Shown in pieces: positions 9,276-17,128 of a DNA stretch of 64,000 bases. Where the stretch lies: the NCBI GenBank assembly GCA_963829725.1, contig CAWHJW010000012.1, positions 186,001 through 250,000 of the forward strand, read 5' to 3'. Position numbers and translations under genes: made by a program. The DNA comes from RYN-230 sp963829725 (GTDB lineage: Bacteria; Actinomycetota; Actinomycetes; Streptosporangiales; Streptosporangiaceae). Within the stretch, counting starts at the first letter, position 1; every line of letters begins with the position of its first letter. A model generated the notes under the pieces. That model was not told where the DNA came from, did no database searches, and saw only the letters and a program-made list of their open reading frames with translations.

Positions 9276-10295
9276 CTAGCCGTGCCGGGGGTGGCTGCTG
9301 GCCCGCACGGTGAGCCGGGGCGGCAGCAACGTGACGCCCGGCACCTGCTCGCCGCTCAGCTTCGCCATCAGCAGCGCCACCGCCTGGCCGCCGATCTCCT
9401 CAGCCGGGATGGCGATGGAGGTGAGCGGCGGCGCGGCCCGCTCGGCCTGCTCGTCCGGGCACAGCGCCAGCACCGACAGGTCCTCGCCCACCCGCCGCCC
9501 GGCCGCGCGGAGCTCATCCAGCAGCGGGCCGAGCGCGGGCTCGTTGTGCACCGCGAGGCCGTCCAGGCGGGGGCGCTGCGCCAGCAGCCTGCGCACCGTG
9601 CCGCGCACCGTGGCGGGCGCCGGGTCGCACGGCCAGGTGACCGGCCGCAGCCCGCAGCCGCGGGTAGCCCGCTCGAAGCCGGCCTGGGTGCGCTGGGCGA
9701 AGCCGGTGCCGCGCCGGTACACCTCAGGCGGCGCGCCGATCAGCGCGACGTCCCGGCAGCCCAGCTGCGCGAGGTGATTCGCGGACGCTTTCCCGGCCGC
9801 CTCGAAATCCAGGTCTATGCAGGTCAGATCGGCGCGGCGGGCCGGGATGCCGATCAGCACGGCAGGCAGCGGCAGTGACCGGAGCACCGGCAGCCGCACG
9901 TCGTGCCACTCCACATCCATCACGATGACCGCATCCACCAGCGCGGATGCGGCGACCCGCTGCAACCCCTCGACGCCTTCGTCCTGGGTCAGCAGCAGCA
10001 CGTCGTGGTCGAAGCGCCGCGCCGTGGTCACCACCGACATGGCGAAACGCATGAGCACCGGGACGTAGATGCCCGACCGCAGCGGCACCACCAGGGCGAT
10101 GACGTTCGACCGGTGGCTGGCCAGCGCCCGCGCGCCCGCGTGCGGCTGGTAGCCCAGCGCCGCGACGGCATCCAGGACGCGCCGCCGGGTCGGCTCGGAG
10201 ATCGATCGCTTGCCGCTGAGCACATAGGAGACGGTGCTCGGCGAGACGTCCGCCTGCCGTGCGACGTCAGAGATCCTGGCCAAGGCCCCGTCCAT
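9276..10295 (-). CDS. LacI/GalR-family transcriptional regulator
   Basis: A 339-residue sugar-responsive repressor. The N-terminal helix-turn-helix (about residues 7-26, ISDVARQADVSPSTVSYVL) and hinge helix (SEPTRRRVLDAVAALGYQP) are canonical. The rest is a periplasmic-binding-protein-like effector domain (VIALVVPL, DAVIVMDVEW, LTCIDLDFEAAGK, LDGLAVHNEPALGPLLDEL, PLTSIAIP). It should repress the adjacent GH31 gene and itself: GAAGCGCTTC palindromes lie at 9199-9208 and 10301-10310, the second just 5 bases before its ATG. The inducer is probably a sugar released by the glycosidase. Because that gene is broken, the regulator may now have no local target. Confidence 0.92.
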   Translation of the reverse strand: MDGALARISDVARQADVSPSTVSYVLSGKRSISEPTRRRVLDAVAALGYQPHAGARALASHRSNVIALVVPLRSGIYVPVLMRFAMSVVTTARRFDHDVLLLTQDEGVEGLQRVAASALVDAVIVMDVEWHDVRLPVLRSLPLPAVLIGIPARRADLTCIDLDFEAAGKASANHLAQLGCRDVALIGAPPEVYRRGTGFAQRTQAGFERATRGCGLRPVTWPCDPAPATVRGTVRRLLAQRPRLDGLAVHNEPALGPLLDELRAAGRRVGEDLSVLALCPDEQAERAAPPLTSIAIPAEEIGGQAVALLMAKLSGEQVPGVTLLPPRLTVRASSHPRHG

Positions 10296-10299
10296 GGAT

Positions 10300-10313
10300 T
10301 CGAAGCGCTTCGA
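10300..10313. promoter_or_regulatory. LacI-family operator at the regulator's own start
   Basis: TCGAAGCGCTTCGA is a perfect 14-base palindrome directly upstream of the LacI start codon at 10295, so binding would block its own expression. It shares its 10-base core with the site at 9198-9211. Confidence 0.8.
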
Positions 10314-10344
10314 TGGCAGGGATGCTAGACCTCTGGTGCGGCCC

Positions 10345-10378
10345 GCACAAGCCCCGCGCCGCGGCGCGGGGCTCGTGC
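10345..10378. terminator. GC-rich palindrome, terminator of the decarboxylase
   Basis: AGCCCCGCGCC and GGCGCGGGGCT (10350-10373) form a perfect palindrome, extended by GCAC/GTGC after one mismatch. It lies 18 bases past the stop of the decarboxylase on the minus strand and between it and the LacI promoter. Confidence 0.6.
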
Positions 10379-10395
10379 GCGGCGCGGCGCGCGGA

Positions 10396-11760
10396 TCAGC
10401 CGCGGGCCAGCTGCTCCACGCGCGCGTGCAGGTGCGGCAGGTATTCCTCGGACTCCGGCTTCATCAGCACGCTGCGCAGGATGCGGGCCGCGGGCGCGTC
10501 CACGCCGACCCCGGGATGGCGCACGGCGAACGCGCCCGCGCCGGCCCGGAGCGTGCTCAGGAAGACCGGGTCGGGGCCGGTCATCCCGTTCCGCAGCACC
10601 CGCTCGGAGGCGGCGTCGATGCGGGACAGGGTGACCGGCTCGGTGACCGGGAAGTAGCTGACGATGTCCAGTTCTGGCGGCTGGTAGAGGCTGAGGTCCG
10701 CGGAGGCGCCGATCAGGTCCGCCCAGTCCAGCGCGGACCGCCGCCCGGCGGCGAGCACCTGGCCGAGCCCGTCCCGGGTGGGCGGCAGCACCTGGAAGGT
10801 GAGCCACAGCGCGGCTGCCGACGCGCCGGCCCGGGAGCACTCCAGGCTGATCTCGCCCAGGTGCAGCTCGGCCGAGGTGAAGTAGGTGTATGGCGAGTCA
10901 TGCACGTAGAAGCGGCCCACCCCGGGGTCGCGGAACAGCACCGCGCCGCAGCCGTAGGGCTGGAGCCCGTGCTTGTGCGGATCGACGACCACCGAGTCGC
11001 ACGAGGCGATGGCCCGCCACGGCGCCTCGGGCAGCCCGGCCTGGCCGCCCGCCCCGGCGAGCAGGGTGAAAAACCCGCCGTAGGCTGCGTCCACGTGGAT
11101 CCGTACCCCGTAGCGCTCCCGGAGCGGGAGCGCCTCGTGCACCGGGTCCACCGCGCCCAGCCCGGTGCTGCCGGCGGTCAGCACCACGGTGCCGACCTGG
11201 CCGGTGCGGAGCAGGTCCTCCAGCGCGCCCAGGTCGATGCGCCCCCGGCTGTCGGCGGGCACCGGATGCCCCGGCACGCCGAGCAGGTGGCACATCCGGC
11301 CGTGCGTGTAGTGCGCCTCGGTGCTGTACGCGACACCGCGCCCCGGGTGCACTTCCCGCGCCACGAACAGGGCCTCCAGGTTGGCGATGGTGCCGCTGGT
11401 GGTCAGGTGGCCGAGGTGGGCCGCCTCCAGGCCGAACATCGTGGCCAGCTGCGCGGTCACCTCCCGTTCCATCCGCGCGGTGGCCGGGCCGCCGTCCAGC
11501 GCGTGGTTGTTCGGGTTGATGAGCATCGCGGTCAGGTAGCCGGCCACCGCCGCCGGGTGCGGCGGCTTGAGCATCTGGCCTGCGTAGCGCGGGTGGAAGA
11601 ACGGGTAGTTCTCGGCCAGCCGCGCGGCGAACTCGGTGAACGCCGCGCCGAACCGCTCGTCGCTCACCGCCAGCGACGGGTGCGGGGAGACCGGGCCGAA
11701 GGCCGCCGCCCAGTCATCGATGGCGGCCACCGCGCGGCCGAGCCAGTACTCCAGGTTCAC
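10396..11760 (-). CDS. PLP-dependent group II decarboxylase
   Basis: A 454-residue fold-type I enzyme of the pyridoxal-dependent decarboxylase family (glutamate, diaminobutyrate, aromatic amino acid type). The Schiff-base Lys is in VVVDPHKHGLQPYGCG. TTSGTIANLEALFVAR is the cofactor phosphate loop, and the IHVDAAYGGFF segment holds the Asp that contacts the pyridine nitrogen. The GTG start at 11760 overlaps the stop of the upstream acetyltransferase in GTGA, so the two are co-translated. The substrate is an L-amino acid; the family does not fix which. The pairing suggests that the amine made here may be acetylated by the GNAT partner. A GC palindrome follows the stop. Confidence 0.9.
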   Translation of the reverse strand: MNLEYWLGRAVAAIDDWAAAFGPVSPHPSLAVSDERFGAAFTEFAARLAENYPFFHPRYAGQMLKPPHPAAVAGYLTAMLINPNNHALDGGPATARMEREVTAQLATMFGLEAAHLGHLTTSGTIANLEALFVAREVHPGRGVAYSTEAHYTHGRMCHLLGVPGHPVPADSRGRIDLGALEDLLRTGQVGTVVLTAGSTGLGAVDPVHEALPLRERYGVRIHVDAAYGGFFTLLAGAGGQAGLPEAPWRAIASCDSVVVDPHKHGLQPYGCGAVLFRDPGVGRFYVHDSPYTYFTSAELHLGEISLECSRAGASAAALWLTFQVLPPTRDGLGQVLAAGRRSALDWADLIGASADLSLYQPPELDIVSYFPVTEPVTLSRIDAASERVLRNGMTGPDPVFLSTLRAGAGAFAVRHPGVGVDAPAARILRSVLMKPESEEYLPHLHARVEQLARG

Positions 11761-12284
11761 GGCTGGCGGCCCGGGTTGACGAGCTGGTAGAGGGCGTGAT
11801 GCTGCCAGCGGCCGGCAATGCTCAGGTAGTCCGGGGCCACCCCGATGCGGGTGAAGCCGTTGCGCTCCAGCACCCGCTGCGACCTGACGTTGTACAGCAG
11901 GGTGCCCGCCTCGATCCGGTGCAGCGCCAGCCGCGCGAAGGCGATCGCGCAGGTCTCGCGCACCGCCGTGGTGGCCAGGCCGCGGCCGCCTGCGGTGGCG
12001 CTCAGCCAGTAGCCCATGTGACAGGACTGGAACGGCCCGCGCACGATCTCGTTCAGGGTGATGCGCCCCGCCACCTGGCCGGATTCGTCCAGGATGACGC
12101 ACGGCAGGATGGACCCCTGCCGGAAGCGGGCCAGTGCGGACTGGACGGCGGCGCGCTGGCCCTCGTCGGTGAAGTAGTCCGTACCACGGGCGGGCTCCCA
12201 GGGAGCCAGGAACTCCCGGTTGTCCCGGACCAGCGTGGTCAGCGCCGGGACGTCATCGGGGGTGACCAGGCGGGTGGCGCTCAC
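11757..12284 (-). CDS. GNAT-family N-acetyltransferase (RimJ/RimL type)
   Basis: A 175-residue acetyl-CoA-dependent acyltransferase. RLVTPDDVPALTTLVRDNREFL at the start, GRITLNEIV, the acetyl-CoA loop in ATAGGRGLATTAVRET (the Q/RxxGxG/A equivalent is GGRGLA) and RSQRVLERNGFTRIGVAPDYL near the end are typical of ribosomal-protein alanine acetyltransferase relatives. It heads a two-gene unit with the decarboxylase. It may acetylate a protein N-terminus, or the amine made by its partner; the sequence does not decide. Confidence 0.9.
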   Translation of the reverse strand: MSATRLVTPDDVPALTTLVRDNREFLAPWEPARGTDYFTDEGQRAAVQSALARFRQGSILPCVILDESGQVAGRITLNEIVRGPFQSCHMGYWLSATAGGRGLATTAVRETCAIAFARLALHRIEAGTLLYNVRSQRVLERNGFTRIGVAPDYLSIAGRWQHHALYQLVNPGRQP

Positions 12285-12306
12285 CGGCCCATTGTCTCAG
12301 CCCGGG

Positions 12307-12374
12307 GCAGCCGGCGGGGCGGGGCAGCCGGCGGGGCGGGGCAGCCGGCGGGGCGGGGCAGCCGGCGGGGCGGG
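12307..12374. repeat. Four tandem copies of a 17-bp GC repeat
   Basis: GCAGCCGGCGGGGCGGG is repeated four times without change in the gap between the divergent GNAT and SDR genes, so it lies in or near both promoters. Identical copies point to recent slippage. Confidence 0.95.
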
Positions 12375-12462
12375 CTGAGACCTGCGGGTGGCACCCGGCC
12401 ATGATGGGAGGGCCGGCGGGAACGCCGCCGGTGACGAACACAGTGGCGAGGAGATTGCGCGG

Positions 12463-13221
12463 GTGAACGCGACACTGAAAGGGACCGTCGCGCTGGTGAC
12501 CGGTGCGTCGAGCGGTATCGGGGCAGCCACGGCGGTGGCGCTGGCCGGGGAGGGCGCCGCGGTGGCGGTCGTGGCGCGGCGCCGGGACCGGCTGGACGCC
12601 CTCGCGGCCGGCCTGCGGGAGCAGGGCGGGACCGTGCTGGTGCTGGAGGCCGACATTACCGACGGGCAGCAGGCGGCCGGGGCCGTGCAGCGCACCGTGG
12701 ACGAGTTTGGCCGCCTCGACACGCTCATCAGCAACGCCGGGGTCATGCTGCTCGGCCCAGCGGTCGGGGCACCGCTCTCGGAGTGGCAGCGGATGGTCGA
12801 GCTGAACGTGCTGGGCCTGCTCTACTGCGCGCACGCGGCCCTGCCGCACCTGCTGCACGCCGCCGGGGATGGTCCGCGGCAGGTCACCGACCTGGTGCAC
12901 ATCAGCTCGGTGGCGGGACGGGTGGCCCGCAACGGCAGCGGCGTCTACAACCTGACCAAGCACGGCGTCGGCGCGTTCAGCGAGTCGCTGCGCCAGGAAC
13001 TGGCCACCCGCTACGTGCGGGTTTCCCTGGTGGAGCCGGGGGCGACGGCCACCGAGCTGGCCGGGCACAACCGGCCGGAGATCCTGGAGGGGATGCGCGG
13101 GCAGTTCGGCCAGCGGATGGAGGCCGAGGACATCGCGGACGCGATCCGCTACATCGTCACCCGGCCGCGGCACATGGCGGTGAATGAAATGCTGATCCGC
13201 CCCACCGAGCAGGAGCGCTAA
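12463..13221 (+). CDS. Short-chain dehydrogenase/reductase
   Basis: A 252-residue classical SDR. The NAD(P) loop is TGASSGIG and the next basic residues (VVARRRDRL) favour NADPH. ISNAGV, the catalytic Ser in HISSVAG, and the YNLTK motif (Tyr and Lys of YxxxK) are all present. The C-terminus EPGATATELAGHNRP and RPRHMAVNEMLIRPTEQ resembles the YdfG/serine-dehydrogenase-like group acting on 3-hydroxy acids. I chose the GTG at 12463, which follows GCGAGGAGATT; the frame is open back to an ATG at 12388 inside the divergent promoter. It stands alone, with the convergent DsbA-like gene 18 bases downstream. Confidence 0.9.
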   Translation: MNATLKGTVALVTGASSGIGAATAVALAGEGAAVAVVARRRDRLDALAAGLREQGGTVLVLEADITDGQQAAGAVQRTVDEFGRLDTLISNAGVMLLGPAVGAPLSEWQRMVELNVLGLLYCAHAALPHLLHAAGDGPRQVTDLVHISSVAGRVARNGSGVYNLTKHGVGAFSESLRQELATRYVRVSLVEPGATATELAGHNRPEILEGMRGQFGQRMEAEDIADAIRYIVTRPRHMAVNEMLIRPTEQER

Positions 13222-13239
13222 CCGGTGCGCGCCGGCCGG

Positions 13240-13812
13240 CTACGAGGGCCGGGCGGCCTCGGTGACGGCGGCGGCGATCGTCACCGGGCCGGGCGGGGCA
13301 GCCACCCCGGCGACCAGGACCGTGGGGGTGGCGCCCACGCCCGCGGCGACCGCCTGCGCGGTCACGTAGGGCGGCCAGTCCCGGTACGCCCCCTGGGCCA
13401 GGCAGTCAGCAAACCCGGTGCCGCCCAGCCCGGCGGCATCGCCGAGGGCAGCCAGCTCGGCGTCGGTGAGTCCCGGGCCGCCTTCCGGTGGCTGGTGGGT
13501 GAACAGCTCATGCATGTACTCGGCGAACCGGCCGAAGTCGGCGGCACACCCGGACGCCGCGGCGGCGCGGGTCGAGTAAGCCGTGGTGGACGCCGCATCC
13601 AGGAAGTTCATCGGGTGGTAGACGATGCTGGCCTGCCGTTTCCCGGCCAGCTGGGCCAGGGTCGGCCCGGCCGCCAGCTCGAACCGGCGGCAGTACGGGC
13701 ACAGGAAATCGATGTAGGCGTCCACCCGCACTGGCCCGTCCCCGACGGCGATCCCGTCGCCCTCGGGTGTCGCGCCGGCGGGCACGCGGGCGGGGCTGAT
13801 CGGCTCGGTCAT
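13240..13812 (-). CDS. DsbA-family thioredoxin-fold protein
   Basis: A 190-residue protein with the active-site motif CPYC in DFLCPYCRRFEL (about residues 38-41) and the helical insertion of the DsbA/DSBA oxidoreductase group. The cis-Pro loop is GVGATPTVLVAG. There is no signal peptide or membrane anchor, so unlike secreted actinobacterial DsbA proteins it probably works in the cytoplasm, perhaps as a disulphide reductase or FrnE-like isomerase. It is convergent with the SDR and divergent from otsB. Confidence 0.88.
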   Translation of the reverse strand: MTEPISPARVPAGATPEGDGIAVGDGPVRVDAYIDFLCPYCRRFELAAGPTLAQLAGKRQASIVYHPMNFLDAASTTAYSTRAAAASGCAADFGRFAEYMHELFTHQPPEGGPGLTDAELAALGDAAGLGGTGFADCLAQGAYRDWPPYVTAQAVAAGVGATPTVLVAGVAAPPGPVTIAAAVTEAARPS

Positions 13813-13904
13813 GGCCGCTCCTGCGGGCTCTCGGTACGTGCTGGTCGTGGAGCCCGCTCCCCGTCCCGGCCAGGCTCACACCGTCAGGAAGGACGGACCC
13901 TCAC

Positions 13905-14751
13905 GTGATGAGTTCGCGGCCGGATGCTCTGGTGGCCCTCGCGGCGGACCCGGCGGCGTCCGGGCTGATCCTCGACTTCGATGGTGTCCTGTCACCCATT
14001 GTCGCCGACCCCGCCAGCAGCGCGCTGCCGGCCGGGGCCGCGGCGAGCCTGGCCCGGCTGGCCGGCCCCCTGGGGCTGCTCGCAGTGCTGTCCGGCCGCC
14101 CCGCCGCGTTCCTGGCCGACCGCGTCCGGCTGCCGGGCGTGCTGCTGCTCGGGTCCTACGGCCTCGAGCGGATCCAGGACGGGGAACGGCACCTCGACCC
14201 GGCCGCGGAGCGCTGGCTGGAGCCGGTCCGCGCGGCCAGCGGTGAACTGGATGACCTGCTCGGCGGAGCGCCGGGGATCCGGGTGGAGCGCAAGTCGGTC
14301 TCGGTGGCGGTGCACTGGCGGCAGGCGCCGGACCAGGCCGCCGCCGCGGCGCAGGTGCGCCAGGTCACCGCCCGGGTCGCCGCTGCCACCGGGCTGCGGC
14401 TGGAGCCGGGCAAGCTGGTCGAGGAACTGCGCCCCCCGGTCGAACGTGGACAAGGGCTCCGCCGTCTCGGGCCTGCTGGCGGGGGCCGGGCTGAGGGCCG
14501 CCGCCTATGCGGGTGATGACCTCGGGGACATCCCGGCGCTGCGGGCGGTCCGTGACGCAGGCGGGTACGCCCTGGTGGTCAACCATGGGCCCGAGACCGA
14601 CCCGCGGCTCCTCGAGCTGGCCGACCAGGCCTTCGCGGGCACCGGGGAGTTCGCGGCCTGGCTCGCCGGCCTGGCGGAGGCGGTGTCAGGCCCGGGAGAA
14701 CGACTCCCGGGCTGGCACCGTGCTAACCCGGGGGGTTCGCCCCCGGGTTAG
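13905..14751 (+). pseudogene. otsB: Trehalose-6-phosphate phosphatase with one frameshift
   Basis: OtsB is a HAD-family phosphatase that removes phosphate from trehalose 6-phosphate. The first frame gives the nucleophile motif LILDFDGVLSPI, the second motif VLSGRPA, and GSYGLERI. At about 14442 an extra G breaks the frame. The next frame resumes as NVDKGSAVSGLL and AYAGDDLGDIPAL, which are HAD motifs III and IV. Dropping one base gives a continuous protein of about 281 residues, the normal length. The locus is therefore either a very recent pseudogene or a sequencing error. Two starts are possible, GTG 13905 and ATG 13908. The last codons lie inside the palindrome shared with the convergent phosphotransferase. 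No otsA lies nearby. Confidence 0.88.
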
Positions 14752-14752
14752 C
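14722..14752. terminator. Bidirectional terminator inside two convergent gene ends
   Basis: GCTAACCCGGGGG and CCCCCGGGTTAGC are perfect 13-base arms around GTTCG. The stop codons of otsB (plus) and the phosphotransferase (minus) both lie within the arms, so one hairpin ends both transcripts. Confidence 0.85.
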
Positions 14753-15913
14753 GCGGCTCAGGTGCTGGCGGAGGTGGGCGAGGAACTCGGCTCCGTCCGG
14801 GCCGCTGGCCCATCGGGCGTGCTCGAGCAGGTAGCCCTCGTAGGCCAGCTCCGCGTTGCCGGGGGAGTCCACCACGGAGCCGAAGTACTCGACCTCCGAC
14901 AGGGCGTACTCCACGTGCACCACCGGGAAGACCGCGGGCAGCGCGGCGGCCTCCGCGGCGGACAGCGGCCGGACCGCCTGGTAGCCGTCCAGCAGCGCAC
15001 TGGCCCCGGCCAGATCGCCCTGGGCCCGGCCGGTTCCGCGCAGGTCCAGCCAGTCGACGGCGCTGCGCTCCAGGGCCGCCGCCAGGTCGTGCACGGCGTA
15101 CGTGCGGTTCGCCAGCCCCACGTCGAACACCCCGGCGACATCGGCCTCCGGGTCGGCTGAGGTCCAGGTCAGGTTGGACGGGTGCCAGTCGCCGTGCCCC
15201 CACTGCGAGGCCAGCCCGGTGAGCAGCGGCGCCGCCCGGCGCAGCAGCGGGAGCACATCACGGGCCAGGTCGTCGCGCCAGGACCGGGCCGCCAGCGGAC
15301 GGGCCAGCCCGGGCCGCTCGCCGAGCAGCCGGCGCACCGCGGCCAGCGGGTCAGCCGCGCCGAGCAGCCAGCCGCCGCTGAGCAGCACTCCGGGCGGCCG
15401 GGCCGGGCGCGGGAAGTCCGCCGCTGCGCGGTGCAGCCGGGCCAGCGCGGCGCCGGCCGCCCAGGCCTGCCCCAGGCTGCGGAACGGCGACCAGGACAGG
15501 GCATCCCGGTACAGGTCCAGGCCGGGTGCGACGCCGTGCACCTCGTAGACGAAATCACCATGCGCCGCGGTGGTGCCGCCGTCCTCGCTGCGCAGCACTG
15601 GGGGCACCGGGATGCCGCGGGACCGCAGGTGGTCCAGGAACTGGTGCTCGGTGGCGAGTTGCGCGGCGGTGCGCACCGCCGTGTGGTGCCGCTTGACGAA
15701 GACCCTGCCGGCGGGCCAGGTCACCAGGGCCGCCGCAGACATCGGCCGCGGGCTGTGCCAGGCCGGCCGCGCGGCCCCGGTGCCGGGCGGCCCGGCCTGC
15801 GGGTACCCGGCCAGTACCGCGGTCAGTTCCGCGCTGGTCAGCGGCGGCCAGTCCGGCTCGACCAGTTCCGTGCCCATGCCGTGCACCAGTCCGGCCGCCG
15901 TGCCCGGGGTCAC
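14723..15913 (-). CDS. APH-family phosphotransferase, probable thiamine kinase
   Basis: A 396-residue kinase-like protein of the aminoglycoside phosphotransferase/choline kinase fold. VFVKRHH holds the ATP-binding Lys, the catalytic loop is WGHGDWHPSNLTW, and FDVGLANRTYAVHDLA holds the metal-binding Asp. The GTG start at 15913 follows GGGAGGG at ideal spacing, and that Shine-Dalgarno abuts the last bases of a TPP riboswitch (15921-16018). Riboswitch control by thiamine pyrophosphate strongly suggests a thiamine salvage role, namely phosphorylation of thiamine or a related alcohol, rather than antibiotic resistance. That is inference from regulation; the substrate pocket cannot be read by eye. 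Confidence 0.85.
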   Translation of the reverse strand: MTPGTAAGLVHGMGTELVEPDWPPLTSAELTAVLAGYPQAGPPGTGAARPAWHSPRPMSAAALVTWPAGRVFVKRHHTAVRTAAQLATEHQFLDHLRSRGIPVPPVLRSEDGGTTAAHGDFVYEVHGVAPGLDLYRDALSWSPFRSLGQAWAAGAALARLHRAAADFPRPARPPGVLLSGGWLLGAADPLAAVRRLLGERPGLARPLAARSWRDDLARDVLPLLRRAAPLLTGLASQWGHGDWHPSNLTWTSADPEADVAGVFDVGLANRTYAVHDLAAALERSAVDWLDLRGTGRAQGDLAGASALLDGYQAVRPLSAAEAAALPAVFPVVHVEYALSEVEYFGSVVDSPGNAELAYEGYLLEHARWASGPDGAEFLAHLRQHLSRANPGANPPG

Positions 15914-15920
15914 CGCACCC

Positions 15921-16018
15921 TCCCTACGCCGGCATTACCCGGTCAGGTTCAGACGGTCGGTGGCGCGCGGCCCTGCTGGCCAGCCACCCTCTCAGCCCGG
16001 TCGGCCCGAGCTCCCGTG
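15921..16018 (-). ncRNA. TPP riboswitch (THI element)
   Basis: Read on the minus strand, the segment shows the conserved elements in order. GGGCTGAGAGGG is the CUGAGA core. Then come a variable P3 helix, CTGAACCTGACCGGGTAATG (the invariant UGAACCUGA-C-GGGUAAUGCC core), and GCCGGCGTAGGGA closing the aptamer. The last bases run directly into the Shine-Dalgarno of the phosphotransferase. Ligand binding should therefore hide the ribosome site and lower translation when thiamine pyrophosphate is plentiful. Confidence 0.95.
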
Positions 16019-16034
16019 TCCTTGTGGCCCGATG

Positions 16035-17039
16035 CTACCTGCGCGCGGGCTCAGCCAGCCCGTCACCGTGCTCCAGGATCTCCGCCGCGCCGCGGACCAC
16101 GCAGCGCAGCGGGTCCTCGACGACCAGCACCGGGATGTCGGTGGCCGCCTCGATCCGGCTGGCCAGGCCCGGCAGCAGCGCCCCGCCGCCGGCCAGCCGG
16201 ATCTTGCCCCGGACCACGTCCCCGGCGAGGTTGGGCGGGATGTCGGACAGCATCTCCTGGACGGAGTCCACCATGGCCGTCACGATGTGCTGCAAGGCCC
16301 GGGCGACCATCCCGGCCGGCACGTGCTCCACCCGGGGCGTGCGGCGGGCCGCGTCCACCCCGACGGTCTCCATCACGCTCGGCCCGTCGGTGGCCAGGCC
16401 AAGTGTGCACTTCAGGCTGCGGGCCGCGTTCCGCCCCAGCATCAGGCCCAGTTCGCTCTTGACCGTGCTGGCGATCGCGTCGTCCATCGCGTTGCCGCCC
16501 ATGCGCAGCGACTGGGCGCGGACGATCTGCCCGCCGGCCACCACCGCCGCCTCGGTGGTGCCGCCGCCCACGTCCACGATGAAGACGCCGGATCCTGCGG
16601 CCAGGTCGAAGCCCGCCCCCGCGGCCGCGGCCACCGGCTCGTCCACCAGCTGCACGGTGCACCGGGGCCGTACCGCGCCGACCGCGGCCGCCAGCGAGCG
16701 GCGTTCCACCCAGGTGGCCCCGCCCGGCACGCAGACCACCGCCGCGGTGCGCAGCAGGCCGCGGCGCAGCTGTGACCGGCGCAGGAAGCCCTGCAGCATC
16801 GCCGTCGCCGCTTCCAGGTCGGCGATGACGCCGTCCCGCAGCGGGTGCACCACCTCGACGCCTTGCGGCTCCTTGCCGGCCAGCACGTCGGCGGCTTCGC
16901 CCACGGCGGCTACCCGGCCGGTGGACCGGTCCAGCGCGATCGCCGACGGCTCGTCGATGACCAGCCCGCGGCCGGAGATGCTCACGAGCGTATTCACCGT
17001 GCCGAGGTCGATTGCCACCCCTGACCGCAACCGCATCAT
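16035..17039 (-). CDS. MreB/Mbl-like actin homologue
   Basis: A 334-residue member of the MreB family of bacterial actins. The phosphate-1 motif is VAIDLGTVNTLV, VIDEPSAIALD matches the family start, the phosphate-2 motif is IVDVGGGTTEAAVV, the adenosine motif is LAGGGALLPGL, and VEDPLRCVVRGAAEIL is the usual MreB ending. Such proteins polymerise on ATP beneath the membrane and guide the cell-wall machinery. No mreC, mreD, rodA or pbp2 follows, so this is a stand-alone paralogue like those seen in sporulating actinomycetes. Its upstream neighbour on the same strand is a D,D-carboxypeptidase, which also acts on the wall. Confidence 0.92.
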   Translation of the reverse strand: MMRLRSGVAIDLGTVNTLVSISGRGLVIDEPSAIALDRSTGRVAAVGEAADVLAGKEPQGVEVVHPLRDGVIADLEAATAMLQGFLRRSQLRRGLLRTAAVVCVPGGATWVERRSLAAAVGAVRPRCTVQLVDEPVAAAAGAGFDLAAGSGVFIVDVGGGTTEAAVVAGGQIVRAQSLRMGGNAMDDAIASTVKSELGLMLGRNAARSLKCTLGLATDGPSVMETVGVDAARRTPRVEHVPAGMVARALQHIVTAMVDSVQEMLSDIPPNLAGDVVRGKIRLAGGGALLPGLASRIEAATDIPVLVVEDPLRCVVRGAAEILEHGDGLAEPARR

Positions 17040-17128
17040 TGCGCCCCTTGCCCCGAGACCGTCAGGATTCCTCAGTATTGTGACCCCATGTCCGGGGCGG
17101 ACGGTTTCGAGGTTATCGATCCGGTGCG

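Noticed and set aside
10234..11790. A 518-residue plus-strand frame opposite the decarboxylase
   Set aside because: It is the antisense shadow of a clear PLP decarboxylase, with low-complexity Arg/Gly/Val translation and no family match.
12301..12374. A CRISPR-like array
   Set aside because: The 17-base units are directly tandem with no spacers.
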